A stretch of DNA of 64,000 bases, taken from contig NZ_JAPDRJ010000002.1 in assembly GCF_040706535.1 (NCBI RefSeq), positions 186,001-250,000 of the forward strand, written 5' to 3'. The first letter of the stretch is position 1, and the number at the start of each line of letters is the position of its first letter. Positions 8,574-15,836 of this stretch are shown here, piece after piece. The notes below the pieces were generated by a model. The model made no database searches and had not been told where the DNA came from. It saw only the letters and a program-made list of their open reading frames with translations. The translations under genes were made by a program, and so were the position numbers. This stretch comes from Lentisalinibacter orientalis. GTDB taxonomy: Bacteria; Pseudomonadota; Gammaproteobacteria; Steroidobacterales; Woeseiaceae.

Positions 8574-9590
8574 ATGGCGCATTGTGTCGGCAAATCCGGA
8601 CGACGTTCAAATGGCGCGAGCGCAGTCGCGGCGCTGGTCGCCTGCGCGGCCCTGCAACCGTCCGGCGCCACGGAACTGGACGTGCGCCACGGCGGCCCGC
8701 TGACCGGGCTGTTCGGCCTGCCCTCCCCCGGCGAATCGGTCGCGCTGGCGCCGGGAGAATCCTGGCGCCTGGACTTCCTCGTGCAGGGCTCCAGCCACTC
8801 CATCAGCGAAGCCGCCGGCGGCGAGGAACTCCTGCTGGACGGAGAGACCTGGCGCACGGCGCTGCGCCTGCGCACCCGTTTCCGGGAGCGCTGGGAGTTC
8901 GGCGTGGAAGTGCCGTGGCTGCGCCACAGCGGCGGCAGCCTCGACGGTGTCATCGACGACTGGCATGCCCTGTTCGGACTGCCCGACGGCATCCGCGACC
9001 AGGTACCGAGGGACGAACTGCGTTACGCCTACCGCAATCCCGCCGGGGAAGTGCTGGACCTGACGGCAAGCAGCGGCGGCCTGGGCGATATCCGCCTGAG
9101 CGCGGGTTACCGGCTGCGTCAGGATGAGACGGGCTCGCTCTCCCTGCGGGCCGCCGTCGAACTGCCCACCGGCGACGAGGACGAACTCACCGGCAACGGC
9201 GCCGCCGACTATTCCCTGGGCATCGCCTGGCAACGGGACGCGGCGGACCGGTCCGGCCGCTGGAGCGCGCACGCCATCGCCGGCGTCATCCGTTTCGGCG
9301 CGACGGACCTGCCGGCGATTGGCAGCGGGGGCACCCGGGAATTCGGCGGCTGGGCGCAGGCGGGGGTCGGCTGGCGGCTGACGCCCCGCGTCGAGCTGCT
9401 CGGCCAGCTGCAGGCGGCAAGCTCGCCGATCGACAGCGGACTGGACGCCTGGGGCGGCAGCCTCATGCTGGGACTCGGTGCCGGCATCGACATCGGCCGC
9501 CACTATCGCCTGCAGCTCGGCTTCACCGAGGACATCGACGTGGAGACATCGCCGGACATCACGTTCATGCTGCGTCTCGGCCGCCGCTGA
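8574..9590 (+). CDS. DUF3187 family outer-membrane-like protein
   Basis: A 338-residue secreted protein with a cleavable N-terminus (AALVACAALQPSGATEL) followed by alternating strand-rich, glycine-rich segments (GLGDIRLSAGYRL, RAAVELPTG) and an aromatic/Arg-ended C-terminus (FMLRLGRR), all consistent with a beta-barrel. It matches the DUF3187 family as I know it; no function is established. The ATG at 8574 follows GGGGGAGCAG, a good ribosome site, and is preferred over an ATG 36 bases upstream. It is divergent from dacB. Confidence 0.75.
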   Translation: MAHCVGKSGRRSNGASAVAALVACAALQPSGATELDVRHGGPLTGLFGLPSPGESVALAPGESWRLDFLVQGSSHSISEAAGGEELLLDGETWRTALRLRTRFRERWEFGVEVPWLRHSGGSLDGVIDDWHALFGLPDGIRDQVPRDELRYAYRNPAGEVLDLTASSGGLGDIRLSAGYRLRQDETGSLSLRAAVELPTGDEDELTGNGAADYSLGIAWQRDAADRSGRWSAHAIAGVIRFGATDLPAIGSGGTREFGGWAQAGVGWRLTPRVELLGQLQAASSPIDSGLDAWGGSLMLGLGAGIDIGRHYRLQLGFTEDIDVETSPDITFMLRLGRR

Positions 9591-9594
9591 AAGG

Positions 9595-10311
9595 TCACTC
9601 CAGGCCCTCTCCCATCTCGCGGCGCAATGCCCGGGTGGCCGTGCGGTGGATGATCCAGGTGACGGCGACGATGGCGAGCAGTCCCGCGCCGAAAAGCAGC
9701 TTGCCGGCGATGCCGCTCTCCACCTCGCCGCCCACCAGCTGATCCACGTTCTTCGCGATGGAGCCCAGATACACGTACAGGGTGACCGCCGGGATCATCC
9801 CGATCCAGGTCGCGAAGAAATACGGCACCAGCCGGATGCGCGTGAGCCCGTAGGCGTAGTTCAGCAGATTGAACGGCAGCAGCAGCGACAGGCGCGTGAG
9901 CATGACCACCACGAAGCCCCGATGGGCGATGGCCTGGTCGAGGGCGGCGATGCGGCGGTCGCCGGCCACCTTCTGCTGCACCCATTGCCGCGCCACCGTG
10001 CGGCCGACGAGATAGGAAAGCGTGCCGCCTAGGGCCGTGCCGAGCGAGACCAGGGGCACCCCGCCGGCGAGTCCGAAGAGATAACCGCCGCTCATGGTCA
10101 GCACTGACCCCGGCACCATCAGGGCGGTGCCCACGGTGAAACCGGCCACGAACAGGGCCCGCCCCAGCATCGGGTGCTCCGCGATCCAGACCGCGGCCGC
10201 ATCCAGCCAGACGTCCAGCGGCAGCGTCCAGACGGCCACGATCATCGCCGCCAGGAAGAGACCCCCGGCGACGAGCCGGCGCCGGGCGCCGGTTTTGGCG
10301 GCCTCGCTCAT
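9595..10311 (-). CDS. TVP38/TMEM64 (VTT domain) membrane protein
   Basis: A 238-residue inner-membrane protein with several hydrophobic helices. The VTT-domain hallmarks are present: a GTALMVPGSVLTMSGGYLFG segment, then GTALGGTLSYLVGR, and FNLLNYAYGLT before the final helices. Proteins of this DedA-related group are thought to move lipids or small molecules across the membrane. It is the last gene of a three-gene cluster with a HAD phosphatase and a CDP-alcohol phosphatidyltransferase, which fits a lipid-related role. The start at 10311 lies 4 bases after the preceding stop. Confidence 0.85.
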   Translation of the reverse strand: MSEAAKTGARRRLVAGGLFLAAMIVAVWTLPLDVWLDAAAVWIAEHPMLGRALFVAGFTVGTALMVPGSVLTMSGGYLFGLAGGVPLVSLGTALGGTLSYLVGRTVARQWVQQKVAGDRRIAALDQAIAHRGFVVVMLTRLSLLLPFNLLNYAYGLTRIRLVPYFFATWIGMIPAVTLYVYLGSIAKNVDQLVGGEVESGIAGKLLFGAGLLAIVAVTWIIHRTATRALRREMGEGLE

Positions 10312-10315
10312 CGGT

Positions 10316-11002
10316 TCAGACGGTGTCCTGCCTGGCGTGCCCGACGCCCCCGCCGATGTCTTCGGAGAGGACCTCCCAGCCCCGCGCCTCGGCGGTGGCC
10401 TGCAGCTCCGGGTCCGGGCGGACGGCCACCGGCGTGCCCACGCGCTCCAGCAGCGGCAGGTCCCAGCGGGAATCGCCATAGGCCGCGACGGCGGACACCG
10501 CCACGCCGCGGCGGGCGCAGATCTCGTCCAGCAGCGCGCACTTGTCCGCGCCGAAGGGATGACGCACGGGCGGCTGGCCGGTGAGGCGCCCGCGCCGCTC
10601 CGCGCAGACGGAACCGATCGCCTCGTCGGCCTCGAGCCTGCGGGCGAGTTCCTCGGCGATGGGCTGGAGCGTGCCGGACAACAGCACCACGGCATCGCCG
10701 GCCGCCCGGTGGCGGTGGAGCCTGGAGACCGCGGGCGCATGCAGGGCAGGCTCGACCTCGCTGGCGACGAACGCCCGGGCCTCGCGCTCCAGCGTGGCCG
10801 CATCCATGCCGCGCAGATACGCCTTGTTCTTCTTCGCCACGTGCCGGCCGTAGCGGGCGAGCCAGCGCAGGTTGAACAGCAGGAAGGCGAGCAGCCGCAA
10901 CGGGCCCAGCCTGCCCCGGCGCAGCAGCCACAGGAAGAAGCGCTTCTCCGTGCTGGGGCCGGCCACCAGCGTGCCGTCGATGTCGAATACCGCCAGCGGC
11001 AT
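10316..11002 (-). CDS. HAD family (subfamily IB, SerB-like) phosphatase
   Basis: A 228-residue hydrolase. The nucleophile motif DIDGTL (residues 7-12), the motif II serine in VVLLSGT, and motif III/IV (AAYGDSRWDLPLL) mark a HAD-IB phosphatase. The motif LKEKFF-like stretch before the cap (STEKRFFLWLLRRG) resembles the family that contains phosphoserine and lysophosphatidate-type phosphatases. It overlaps the upstream phosphatidyltransferase gene by one base (TGATG), so coupling is likely. A phospholipid headgroup precursor is a plausible substrate, but this is inferred from context only. Confidence 0.82.
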   Translation of the reverse strand: MPLAVFDIDGTLVAGPSTEKRFFLWLLRRGRLGPLRLLAFLLFNLRWLARYGRHVAKKNKAYLRGMDAATLEREARAFVASEVEPALHAPAVSRLHRHRAAGDAVVLLSGTLQPIAEELARRLEADEAIGSVCAERRGRLTGQPPVRHPFGADKCALLDEICARRGVAVSAVAAYGDSRWDLPLLERVGTPVAVRPDPELQATAEARGWEVLSEDIGGGVGHARQDTV

Positions 11003-11655
11003 CAGTGTCCGTCCTGTCGGCCGTGCTCGTGACCCGATCTGGGCATCAGGCTGTCGCGCTCCTTGTAGACGAATTCGGTGACGACCGGCAGGCCGCGCAG
11101 GATGCAGATCAGCACCGCGAGGTAGACGAGAACCGCGCCGACAGTCTCCAGCACGCCCGACCACTCGGACCAGAGGGCCGGGACGAGCGTCGGCAGCGGC
11201 TGCAGCAGCAGCAGCCAGCAGAAGGCGGTGGCCTTCAGCACGGCATAGAAGCCGCGCATGAACCGCCCGCCCACCAGCCACTGCCCGAGCGGCGAGCGGA
11301 TCATGCTGAACGGGGACTTGCCCTCGCTGGTGACCTGGTTGGCGCGGATCGTATCCACCACCGTGCCGCGTATGACGAACACCAGCGGCACCCACACCGG
11401 TACCAGGTCGAGGTCCGCCAGCACGATCCACATGGTGAGCTCGACGATACGGTCGCCGGCGATGTCGAACATGGCGCCGAACACAGAGGTCTCGTTCCTG
11501 CGCCGGGCCACCCAGCCGTCCAGGCCGTCGGTGACGAACAGGAATATCAACAGCGGCACGTTGGCCAGCTGCCACAATGGGTGCTCGGGCTGGTAAGCAA
11601 TAGCGACCACCACGATGAGCAGCAGCAGCCGGCTGAGTGTTATTAGATTGGCCAC
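11002..11655 (-). CDS. CDP-alcohol phosphatidyltransferase family protein
   Basis: A 217-residue integral membrane enzyme that joins a CDP-linked lipid to an alcohol. The family signature D-G-x2-A-R-x8-G-x3-D-x3-D is complete: DGWVARRRNETSVFGAMFDIAGDR, starting at about residue 46 (only the key residues matter: Asp46, Ala/Arg, Gly, the last two Asp). The N-terminus (NLITLSRLL) is the usual opening of PgsA-like proteins, which fixes the GTG at 11655 as the start. The acceptor alcohol cannot be told. It heads the operon with the HAD and VTT genes. Confidence 0.87.
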   Translation of the reverse strand: MANLITLSRLLLLIVVVAIAYQPEHPLWQLANVPLLIFLFVTDGLDGWVARRRNETSVFGAMFDIAGDRIVELTMWIVLADLDLVPVWVPLVFVIRGTVVDTIRANQVTSEGKSPFSMIRSPLGQWLVGGRFMRGFYAVLKATAFCWLLLLQPLPTLVPALWSEWSGVLETVGAVLVYLAVLICILRGLPVVTEFVYKERDSLMPRSGHEHGRQDGH

Positions 11656-11661
11656 GGGCGG

Positions 11662-11667
11662 ATTATA
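11662..11667 (-). promoter_or_regulatory. Perfect -10 box (TATAAT) giving a leaderless start for the phosphatidyltransferase operon
   Basis: The minus strand carries TATAAT at 11667-11662. Seven bases beyond its last T is 11655, the G of the GTG start codon, so the predicted +1 coincides with the start codon. No Shine-Dalgarno sequence precedes the GTG. The -35 region is weak (CTGAGC or CCTGAG). The protein's conserved N-terminus makes a later start unlikely. Confidence 0.55.
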
Positions 11668-12084
11668 CCTGAGCGATCCCGCCGCTCAGGGGTCCCGGAC
11701 GCCTGCGCAGATCCTGCATCCGAAGCCGGTGCCACGGCGAAAACCGGTTCTGACAGCCGGCCGGCGCGGGAGCGCCGGCAGAGACCCGAACATGAGAAAT
11801 ACCGTGAACTCCGCCTCGAAGCCGTACCGCACCTGTCCTGTCGCCGTCAGGGCGGGTGCGAGCGTGCGCGCGCCCGGCCGGCGGGTGGCTACGCTGGACC
11901 CGGAAAGATTGCTAAGCTTGCGCCCCGTGATCGCCGGCCGGGGAGTGTTGTTCCCGTGAGTGCCGGCGCGCAGCTACGCGCTGTCTGCGGCGGCAATGCC
12001 GCTGCAGATTCGGCACAGCGCTACCGCGACAACGAGCCGGCACGCCGAACCGGCAGGCGACCAGTACGACAACCAGGACGGCAG
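11668..12084. other. Non-coding stretch upstream of the ECF sigma factor
   Basis: About 417 bases between two divergent genes. A plus-strand frame stays open through 11956-12084 in phase with the sigma factor, but it lacks a ribosome site and its composition (Arg/Gln-rich) differs from sigma factors. The stretch should contain the sigma factor promoter, but I could not identify one with confidence. I see no hairpin terminator or RNA gene in it. Confidence 0.5.
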
Positions 12085-12648
12085 GTGACGGGGCAAGCGA
12101 GCTTACTCGAGAGGATCGGCAGCGGCGACCAGGCCGCGGTGGCGCAGTGTGTGGAGCGCTACAGCGGGCTGGTGTGGTCGCTGGCCCGCCGTTTCATCGC
12201 CGTGGAGGCGGATGCCGAGGATGCCGTGCAGGAGATCTTCGTCGAGATCTGGAACACGGCCGGCCGTTTCGATCCATCCAAATCGGCGGAAGCCACGTAC
12301 ATCAGCATGATCGCCCGGCGGCGTCTGATCGACCGGCTGCGCAAGAACCGGCGCGAACCGGACCGGGAGAATCTCGAAGACGTCGAGTACGCCCTGTCCG
12401 GCGACGGCCATCGTGCCCTGGAAGCCTCGGCCGAGACGGAGAAGGTGGTCGAGGTCCTGAATAACATGAAGCCGGAACAGCAGCAGGTGATCCGCATGTC
12501 GACCTGGCTCGGCATGTCTCACTCGGCCATCGCCGAGGAGACCGGCATGCCGCTCGGCACGGTGAAGAGCCTGCTGCGGCGGGGCCTGCTGCAGATCCGG
12601 GAGCAACTCGGTGAAACGGGCGCCGCCGACGGGGGGGCGTTGTCATGA
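12085..12648 (+). CDS. ECF-type RNA polymerase sigma factor (SigK-like)
   Basis: A 187-residue group IV sigma factor. Region 2 (LVWSLARRFI... DAEDAVQEIFVEIW) binds core polymerase and the -10 element. Region 4 (LNNMKPEQQQVIRM... SHSAIAEETGMPLGTVKSLLRRG) is the helix-turn-helix for the -35 element. There is no region 3. The GTG at 12085 follows AGGACGGCAG and starts the protein at the expected distance before region 2. The stop overlaps the start of an RskA-like anti-sigma gene, the usual arrangement of SigK-RskA pairs, in which the sigma factor is held until an envelope or redox signal releases it. Confidence 0.87.
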   Translation: MTGQASLLERIGSGDQAAVAQCVERYSGLVWSLARRFIAVEADAEDAVQEIFVEIWNTAGRFDPSKSAEATYISMIARRRLIDRLRKNRREPDRENLEDVEYALSGDGHRALEASAETEKVVEVLNNMKPEQQQVIRMSTWLGMSHSAIAEETGMPLGTVKSLLRRGLLQIREQLGETGAADGGALS

Positions 12649-13478
12649 ACGCACGCGACGAAGAGATGCTGGATCTCCTGGTGGCCAGAGCCACCGAGGG
12701 CCTGTCGCCGGAAGAGGAGCGGGAACTCGAGCGGCTGCTCGCGGCCGACGGCGAGACGGACCCGGAGGACATCGAACTCGCCGCCGCGGCGGCGACGAAT
12801 GCCTTCGCCGCCGGCGCCGGCTACGGCGAGGAGATGCCGGCCGGACTGAAGGACCGCCTGCTGGCGGACGCCCGCGCCCGCACTGGCGGCGACACGCCGC
12901 GCGCATCGGCCACCGTTACCGACATCGGCAGCCGGTCGCGCAGACACGAAGACCGGCAGGCGAGCAGCGGCAATGGCGGACTCGCCGGCAGCACCTTCAA
13001 CCGGCTCGGCTGGGCGGCGGCGGCCATGCTGCTGGTGGCGCTGCTGGTCGTGAACCGTCCGCTGCCGCAAGAGCCGGGCGGCGTGGACCCGGTGGACGCC
13101 CGGGCCGAACTGATCCGCGAGGCACCGGGCACGATGGTATTGCCCTGGAGCCCGCCGGACGTCGACGAGTATGCGGGGGTCCGCGGCGACGTGGTCTGGA
13201 ACAACGAGAAGCAGGAAGGTTACCTGCGCCTTGCGGGTATGCCGGCCAACGACCCGGCGCGCTCCCAGTACCAGCTCTGGATCGTCGATCCGGAGCGCGA
13301 CGAGCAGCCGGTGGACGGCGGCGTCTTCGACGTCCCGGCCGGCGCCGGCGAGGTGATCGTGCCTATCCGGGCGAAGCTCGGCGTCATCGATCCCCAGGCG
13401 TTCGCCATCACCCGCGAGCAGCCCGGCGGCGTGGTGGTTTCGGACGGCCCGCTGCTGGTCGTCGCCAGCGCCGGCTGA
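12645..13478 (+). CDS. Anti-sigma factor, RskA-like (transmembrane)
   Basis: A 277-residue protein whose ATG overlaps the sigma factor stop by 4 bases (ATGA). The acidic N-terminal segment (LSPEEERELERLLAADGE) is the cytoplasmic sigma-binding part, a single transmembrane helix lies at about 124-142 (LGWAAAAMLLVALLVVN), and the periplasmic domain ends in the anti-sigma-K pattern (SQYQLWIVDPERDEQ... VDGGVFDVPAGAGE... FAITREQPGG). It should keep the partner sigma factor inactive at the membrane. The inducing signal is unknown. Confidence 0.83.
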   Translation: MNARDEEMLDLLVARATEGLSPEEERELERLLAADGETDPEDIELAAAAATNAFAAGAGYGEEMPAGLKDRLLADARARTGGDTPRASATVTDIGSRSRRHEDRQASSGNGGLAGSTFNRLGWAAAAMLLVALLVVNRPLPQEPGGVDPVDARAELIREAPGTMVLPWSPPDVDEYAGVRGDVVWNNEKQEGYLRLAGMPANDPARSQYQLWIVDPERDEQPVDGGVFDVPAGAGEVIVPIRAKLGVIDPQAFAITREQPGGVVVSDGPLLVVASAG

Positions 13479-13531
13479 CCGGGCGCAGGCCACCCGCGCC
13501 GACAGGAAAGCAGGAGGGCCCCTGCGCCCGG
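13479..13531. terminator. Long hairpin between convergent genes
   Basis: CCGGGCGCAGG (13479-13489) pairs perfectly with CCTGCGCCCGG (13521-13531) around a 31-base loop. It begins immediately after the anti-sigma stop codon and ends 15 bases before the stop of the convergent oxidoreductase gene. There is no T-tract on either side, so it would be a non-canonical terminator or a 3'-end stabiliser for both transcripts. Confidence 0.4.
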
Positions 13532-13546
13532 ACCGGTTGTGGTCGC

Positions 13547-14581
13547 CTAGGGCAGGGGCAGCGGCGGTTCGGCCACCTTGAGCAGCTGCTTGCCCAGATT
13601 GGCGCCGCGGAACAGCCGCTGCAAGGTCGCGGGGCAATCCTCGATGCCGCCCTCGGGGATGTCCTCCTTCACCCGGATCTTTCCTTCGCCGAGCCAGCCA
13701 CCGAGCGCCTCGACCGCCTCCGGGAAGCGTTCCCGGTAATTGAGGACGATGAAACCTTCCATGCGCGAGGAGCGCACGACCAGCTGCATGTAGTTCTTCG
13801 GTCCCGGCGGCTGGTCCGTGCCGTAGCCGGTGGAGATGCCGCCGCAGAGCACGATGCGCGCGTGCTGGGCCAGATTGGCCAGGACCGCATCCAGCGTCGG
13901 CCCGCCCACGTTATCGAAGAAGACGTCGATGCTGTCGCCGCAGAGGTCCGCCAGCCGCGCGCCGACGTCCTCGTTCTTGTAGTCGATCGCGGCATCGAAA
14001 CCGAATTCGCCGGTGAGCCAGCCGCATTTCTCCTCGCCGCCGGCGATTCCGATCACCCGGGCTCCCTTGATCTTCGCGATCTGGCCCGCCACCGAGCCGG
14101 TCGCGCCGGCGGCACCCGAGACCACCACCGTGTCGCCCGCCTGCGGCCGGCCGATGTCCAGCAGCCCGAAATAGGCGGTGATGCCGGTGATGCCGAGCAC
14201 GCCGAGGAACCAGGTGGGCGGCACCCCGGGCGGGATCTTCGTCAGCGGCAGCGGGCCTTCAGGGTCCGCCACCACGTAGTCCTGCCAGCTCAGCATGCCC
14301 TGAACGAGCTCGCCCTCGCGGAAGCCATCATGGCGGCTCGCCACCACCTGGGCGACCGCGCCGGCACGCATGGGCTCGCCGATCTGGACAGGCGGAACGT
14401 AACTCCTGACGTCGTTCAGCCAGCCCCGCTGGGCCGGATCGAAAGAGAACCAGAGCGTGCGCAGCAGCACCTGCCCGTCGCCGGGCTCCGGCACCGGAGA
14501 TTCCTTCAGTTCGAAGTGTTCGTCGCCCACCATGCCCGTGGGACGCGTGGCGAGGACCAGCTGTCGATTGACGTCGTTCAT
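13547..14581 (-). CDS. NADP-dependent oxidoreductase, zinc-free MDR family (CurA/leukotriene B4 reductase-like)
   Basis: A 344-residue medium-chain reductase that would reduce activated double bonds of enones with NADPH. The cofactor loop SGAAGATGSVAGQIAK (155-170), GIAGGEEKCGWL and DVFFDNVGG match the prostaglandin/curcumin-reductase group, which lacks the zinc ligands of alcohol dehydrogenases. The GRPQAGDTVVVSGA stretch before the loop also fits. The ATG at 14581 gives the family-typical N-terminus (NRQLVLATRPTG). It is an isolated gene. The physiological substrate is unknown. Confidence 0.88.
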   Translation of the reverse strand: MNDVNRQLVLATRPTGMVGDEHFELKESPVPEPGDGQVLLRTLWFSFDPAQRGWLNDVRSYVPPVQIGEPMRAGAVAQVVASRHDGFREGELVQGMLSWQDYVVADPEGPLPLTKIPPGVPPTWFLGVLGITGITAYFGLLDIGRPQAGDTVVVSGAAGATGSVAGQIAKIKGARVIGIAGGEEKCGWLTGEFGFDAAIDYKNEDVGARLADLCGDSIDVFFDNVGGPTLDAVLANLAQHARIVLCGGISTGYGTDQPPGPKNYMQLVVRSSRMEGFIVLNYRERFPEAVEALGGWLGEGKIRVKEDIPEGGIEDCPATLQRLFRGANLGKQLLKVAEPPLPLP

Positions 14582-14667
14582 GCTCTCTCCCGTTGGATCG
14601 TGCGCACCGGATCGTGCCGGCCGGGCGAACCCGGCCGTGGTCATTGTACAGGGGCGAGCGCCCTGGC

Positions 14668-15822
14668 TCAGAGGATGGCGGGTCCCGGCTCGTCGGTCGC
14701 GGGCTCCCTGCCGCCGGTGGTGCGGTAGGCTTCGCCGATACCCTCGTCCTCGAGCAGCTCCACTATCTCGGCCGCCTTGCGGCGGAACAGCGTCTCGTCG
14801 CGCTTCATGCGCATGGCATGTTCGATGTGAGAGAGCGCCCGGTCGTAGTCGCCGGCAGCCTGCGCCTGCCGCGCCAGCGCGTAGTAGTAGTAGGGATTGC
14901 TCTCGCGGACCCGCTGGATCTCGTCCAGCCACTTCCCCGCCTCCTCGTCGCGGCCCTGGCGGTGCAGCAGCACGGCGAGATTGTTGATGGCGGAGGTGTT
15001 GTCCGGCTCCAGGGCGAGGGCGTGGCGCAGCATCTCCTCGGCGCTGTGTGCATCACCGACGCGCTGGTACAGGAGGCCCAGGTTCGACCAGGTGTCGCTC
15101 CAGCGGGGCGCCTCGCGTATGGCCGCGCGGAAATAAATCCAGGCGCCGGCATAGTCGCCGGCCGCCAGTCGGGCCGCACCCAGGTTGTTGTAGAACTGTC
15201 CTATCGCCTCGCCGTCGGTCAGCATCCTGCGGCGGCCGCGGGGCTCCTCCGGGAACGGGTAGAAATCCATCACGTAGTCGCCCCAGCCCCGCAGGTGGCC
15301 GTACACGTTGACGTGGCGGGCGGCGAACAGGACGTCGCCCTCCATGTCCCACTGCGGCACCACCTCCACCTGCTGGAAGCGGGCATCGAGGCCCAGCTCG
15401 CGGGCCATCGCCACGAACAGGATGGACAGGGAGAGGCAGTTGCCCGCGCGGCTGCGGAACGTCTCCGCCGCGGTGCCGGTGCGGCGCGCATCGTAGTCGA
15501 TGCCGAGCAGCCCGGGATGCAGCAGCAGGCGCGACAAGGACCGCACCTTGTGGGTCCGGAAGCGACTGTCGTCGATATGGGTCTCGAGATAGCCGAGCAT
15601 CTCGGGCGTCAGATCGAGAATCTCGTCCGCGCCGGGTGGCGGCTGCACGGCGGCGACCCGGCTCAGGTAGGGTTCGGGCAGAGGTGCCGGGCGGGGCGCC
15701 GGGCCCTGGGACGCTACGGTGACACAGCCGGCCAGCATGATCGCCAGACACCCGATCAGACCCGCGACCGCGATGGCCGTGGTCTTCCCGGTCCTGAGGA
15801 CGTTTGCCCCCGTTGCCGTCAT
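14668..15822 (-). CDS. Lipoprotein with a transglutaminase-like domain and TPR repeats
   Basis: A 384-residue lipoprotein: the N-terminal signal ends in LAGC (Cys33). The first half contains a transglutaminase-like segment with the candidate catalytic cysteine in RAGNCLSLS (Cys129) followed by a GLDARF strand and a WDMEGDVLFAARHVNVY histidine region. From about residue 210 TPR motifs follow (GQFYNNLGAARLAAGDYAGA, WSNLGLLYQRVGDAHSAEEM, INNLAVLLHRQGRDEEA). It probably acts as a periplasmic or outer-membrane scaffold or peptidase. No substrate can be named. It is transcribed in the same direction as the sigma-54 activator upstream, 14 bases away. Confidence 0.75.
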   Translation of the reverse strand: MTATGANVLRTGKTTAIAVAGLIGCLAIMLAGCVTVASQGPAPRPAPLPEPYLSRVAAVQPPPGADEILDLTPEMLGYLETHIDDSRFRTHKVRSLSRLLLHPGLLGIDYDARRTGTAAETFRSRAGNCLSLSILFVAMARELGLDARFQQVEVVPQWDMEGDVLFAARHVNVYGHLRGWGDYVMDFYPFPEEPRGRRRMLTDGEAIGQFYNNLGAARLAAGDYAGAWIYFRAAIREAPRWSDTWSNLGLLYQRVGDAHSAEEMLRHALALEPDNTSAINNLAVLLHRQGRDEEAGKWLDEIQRVRESNPYYYYALARQAQAAGDYDRALSHIEHAMRMKRDETLFRRKAAEIVELLEDEGIGEAYRTTGGREPATDEPGPAIL

Positions 15823-15836
15823 CGCTGCCCTCCGCG

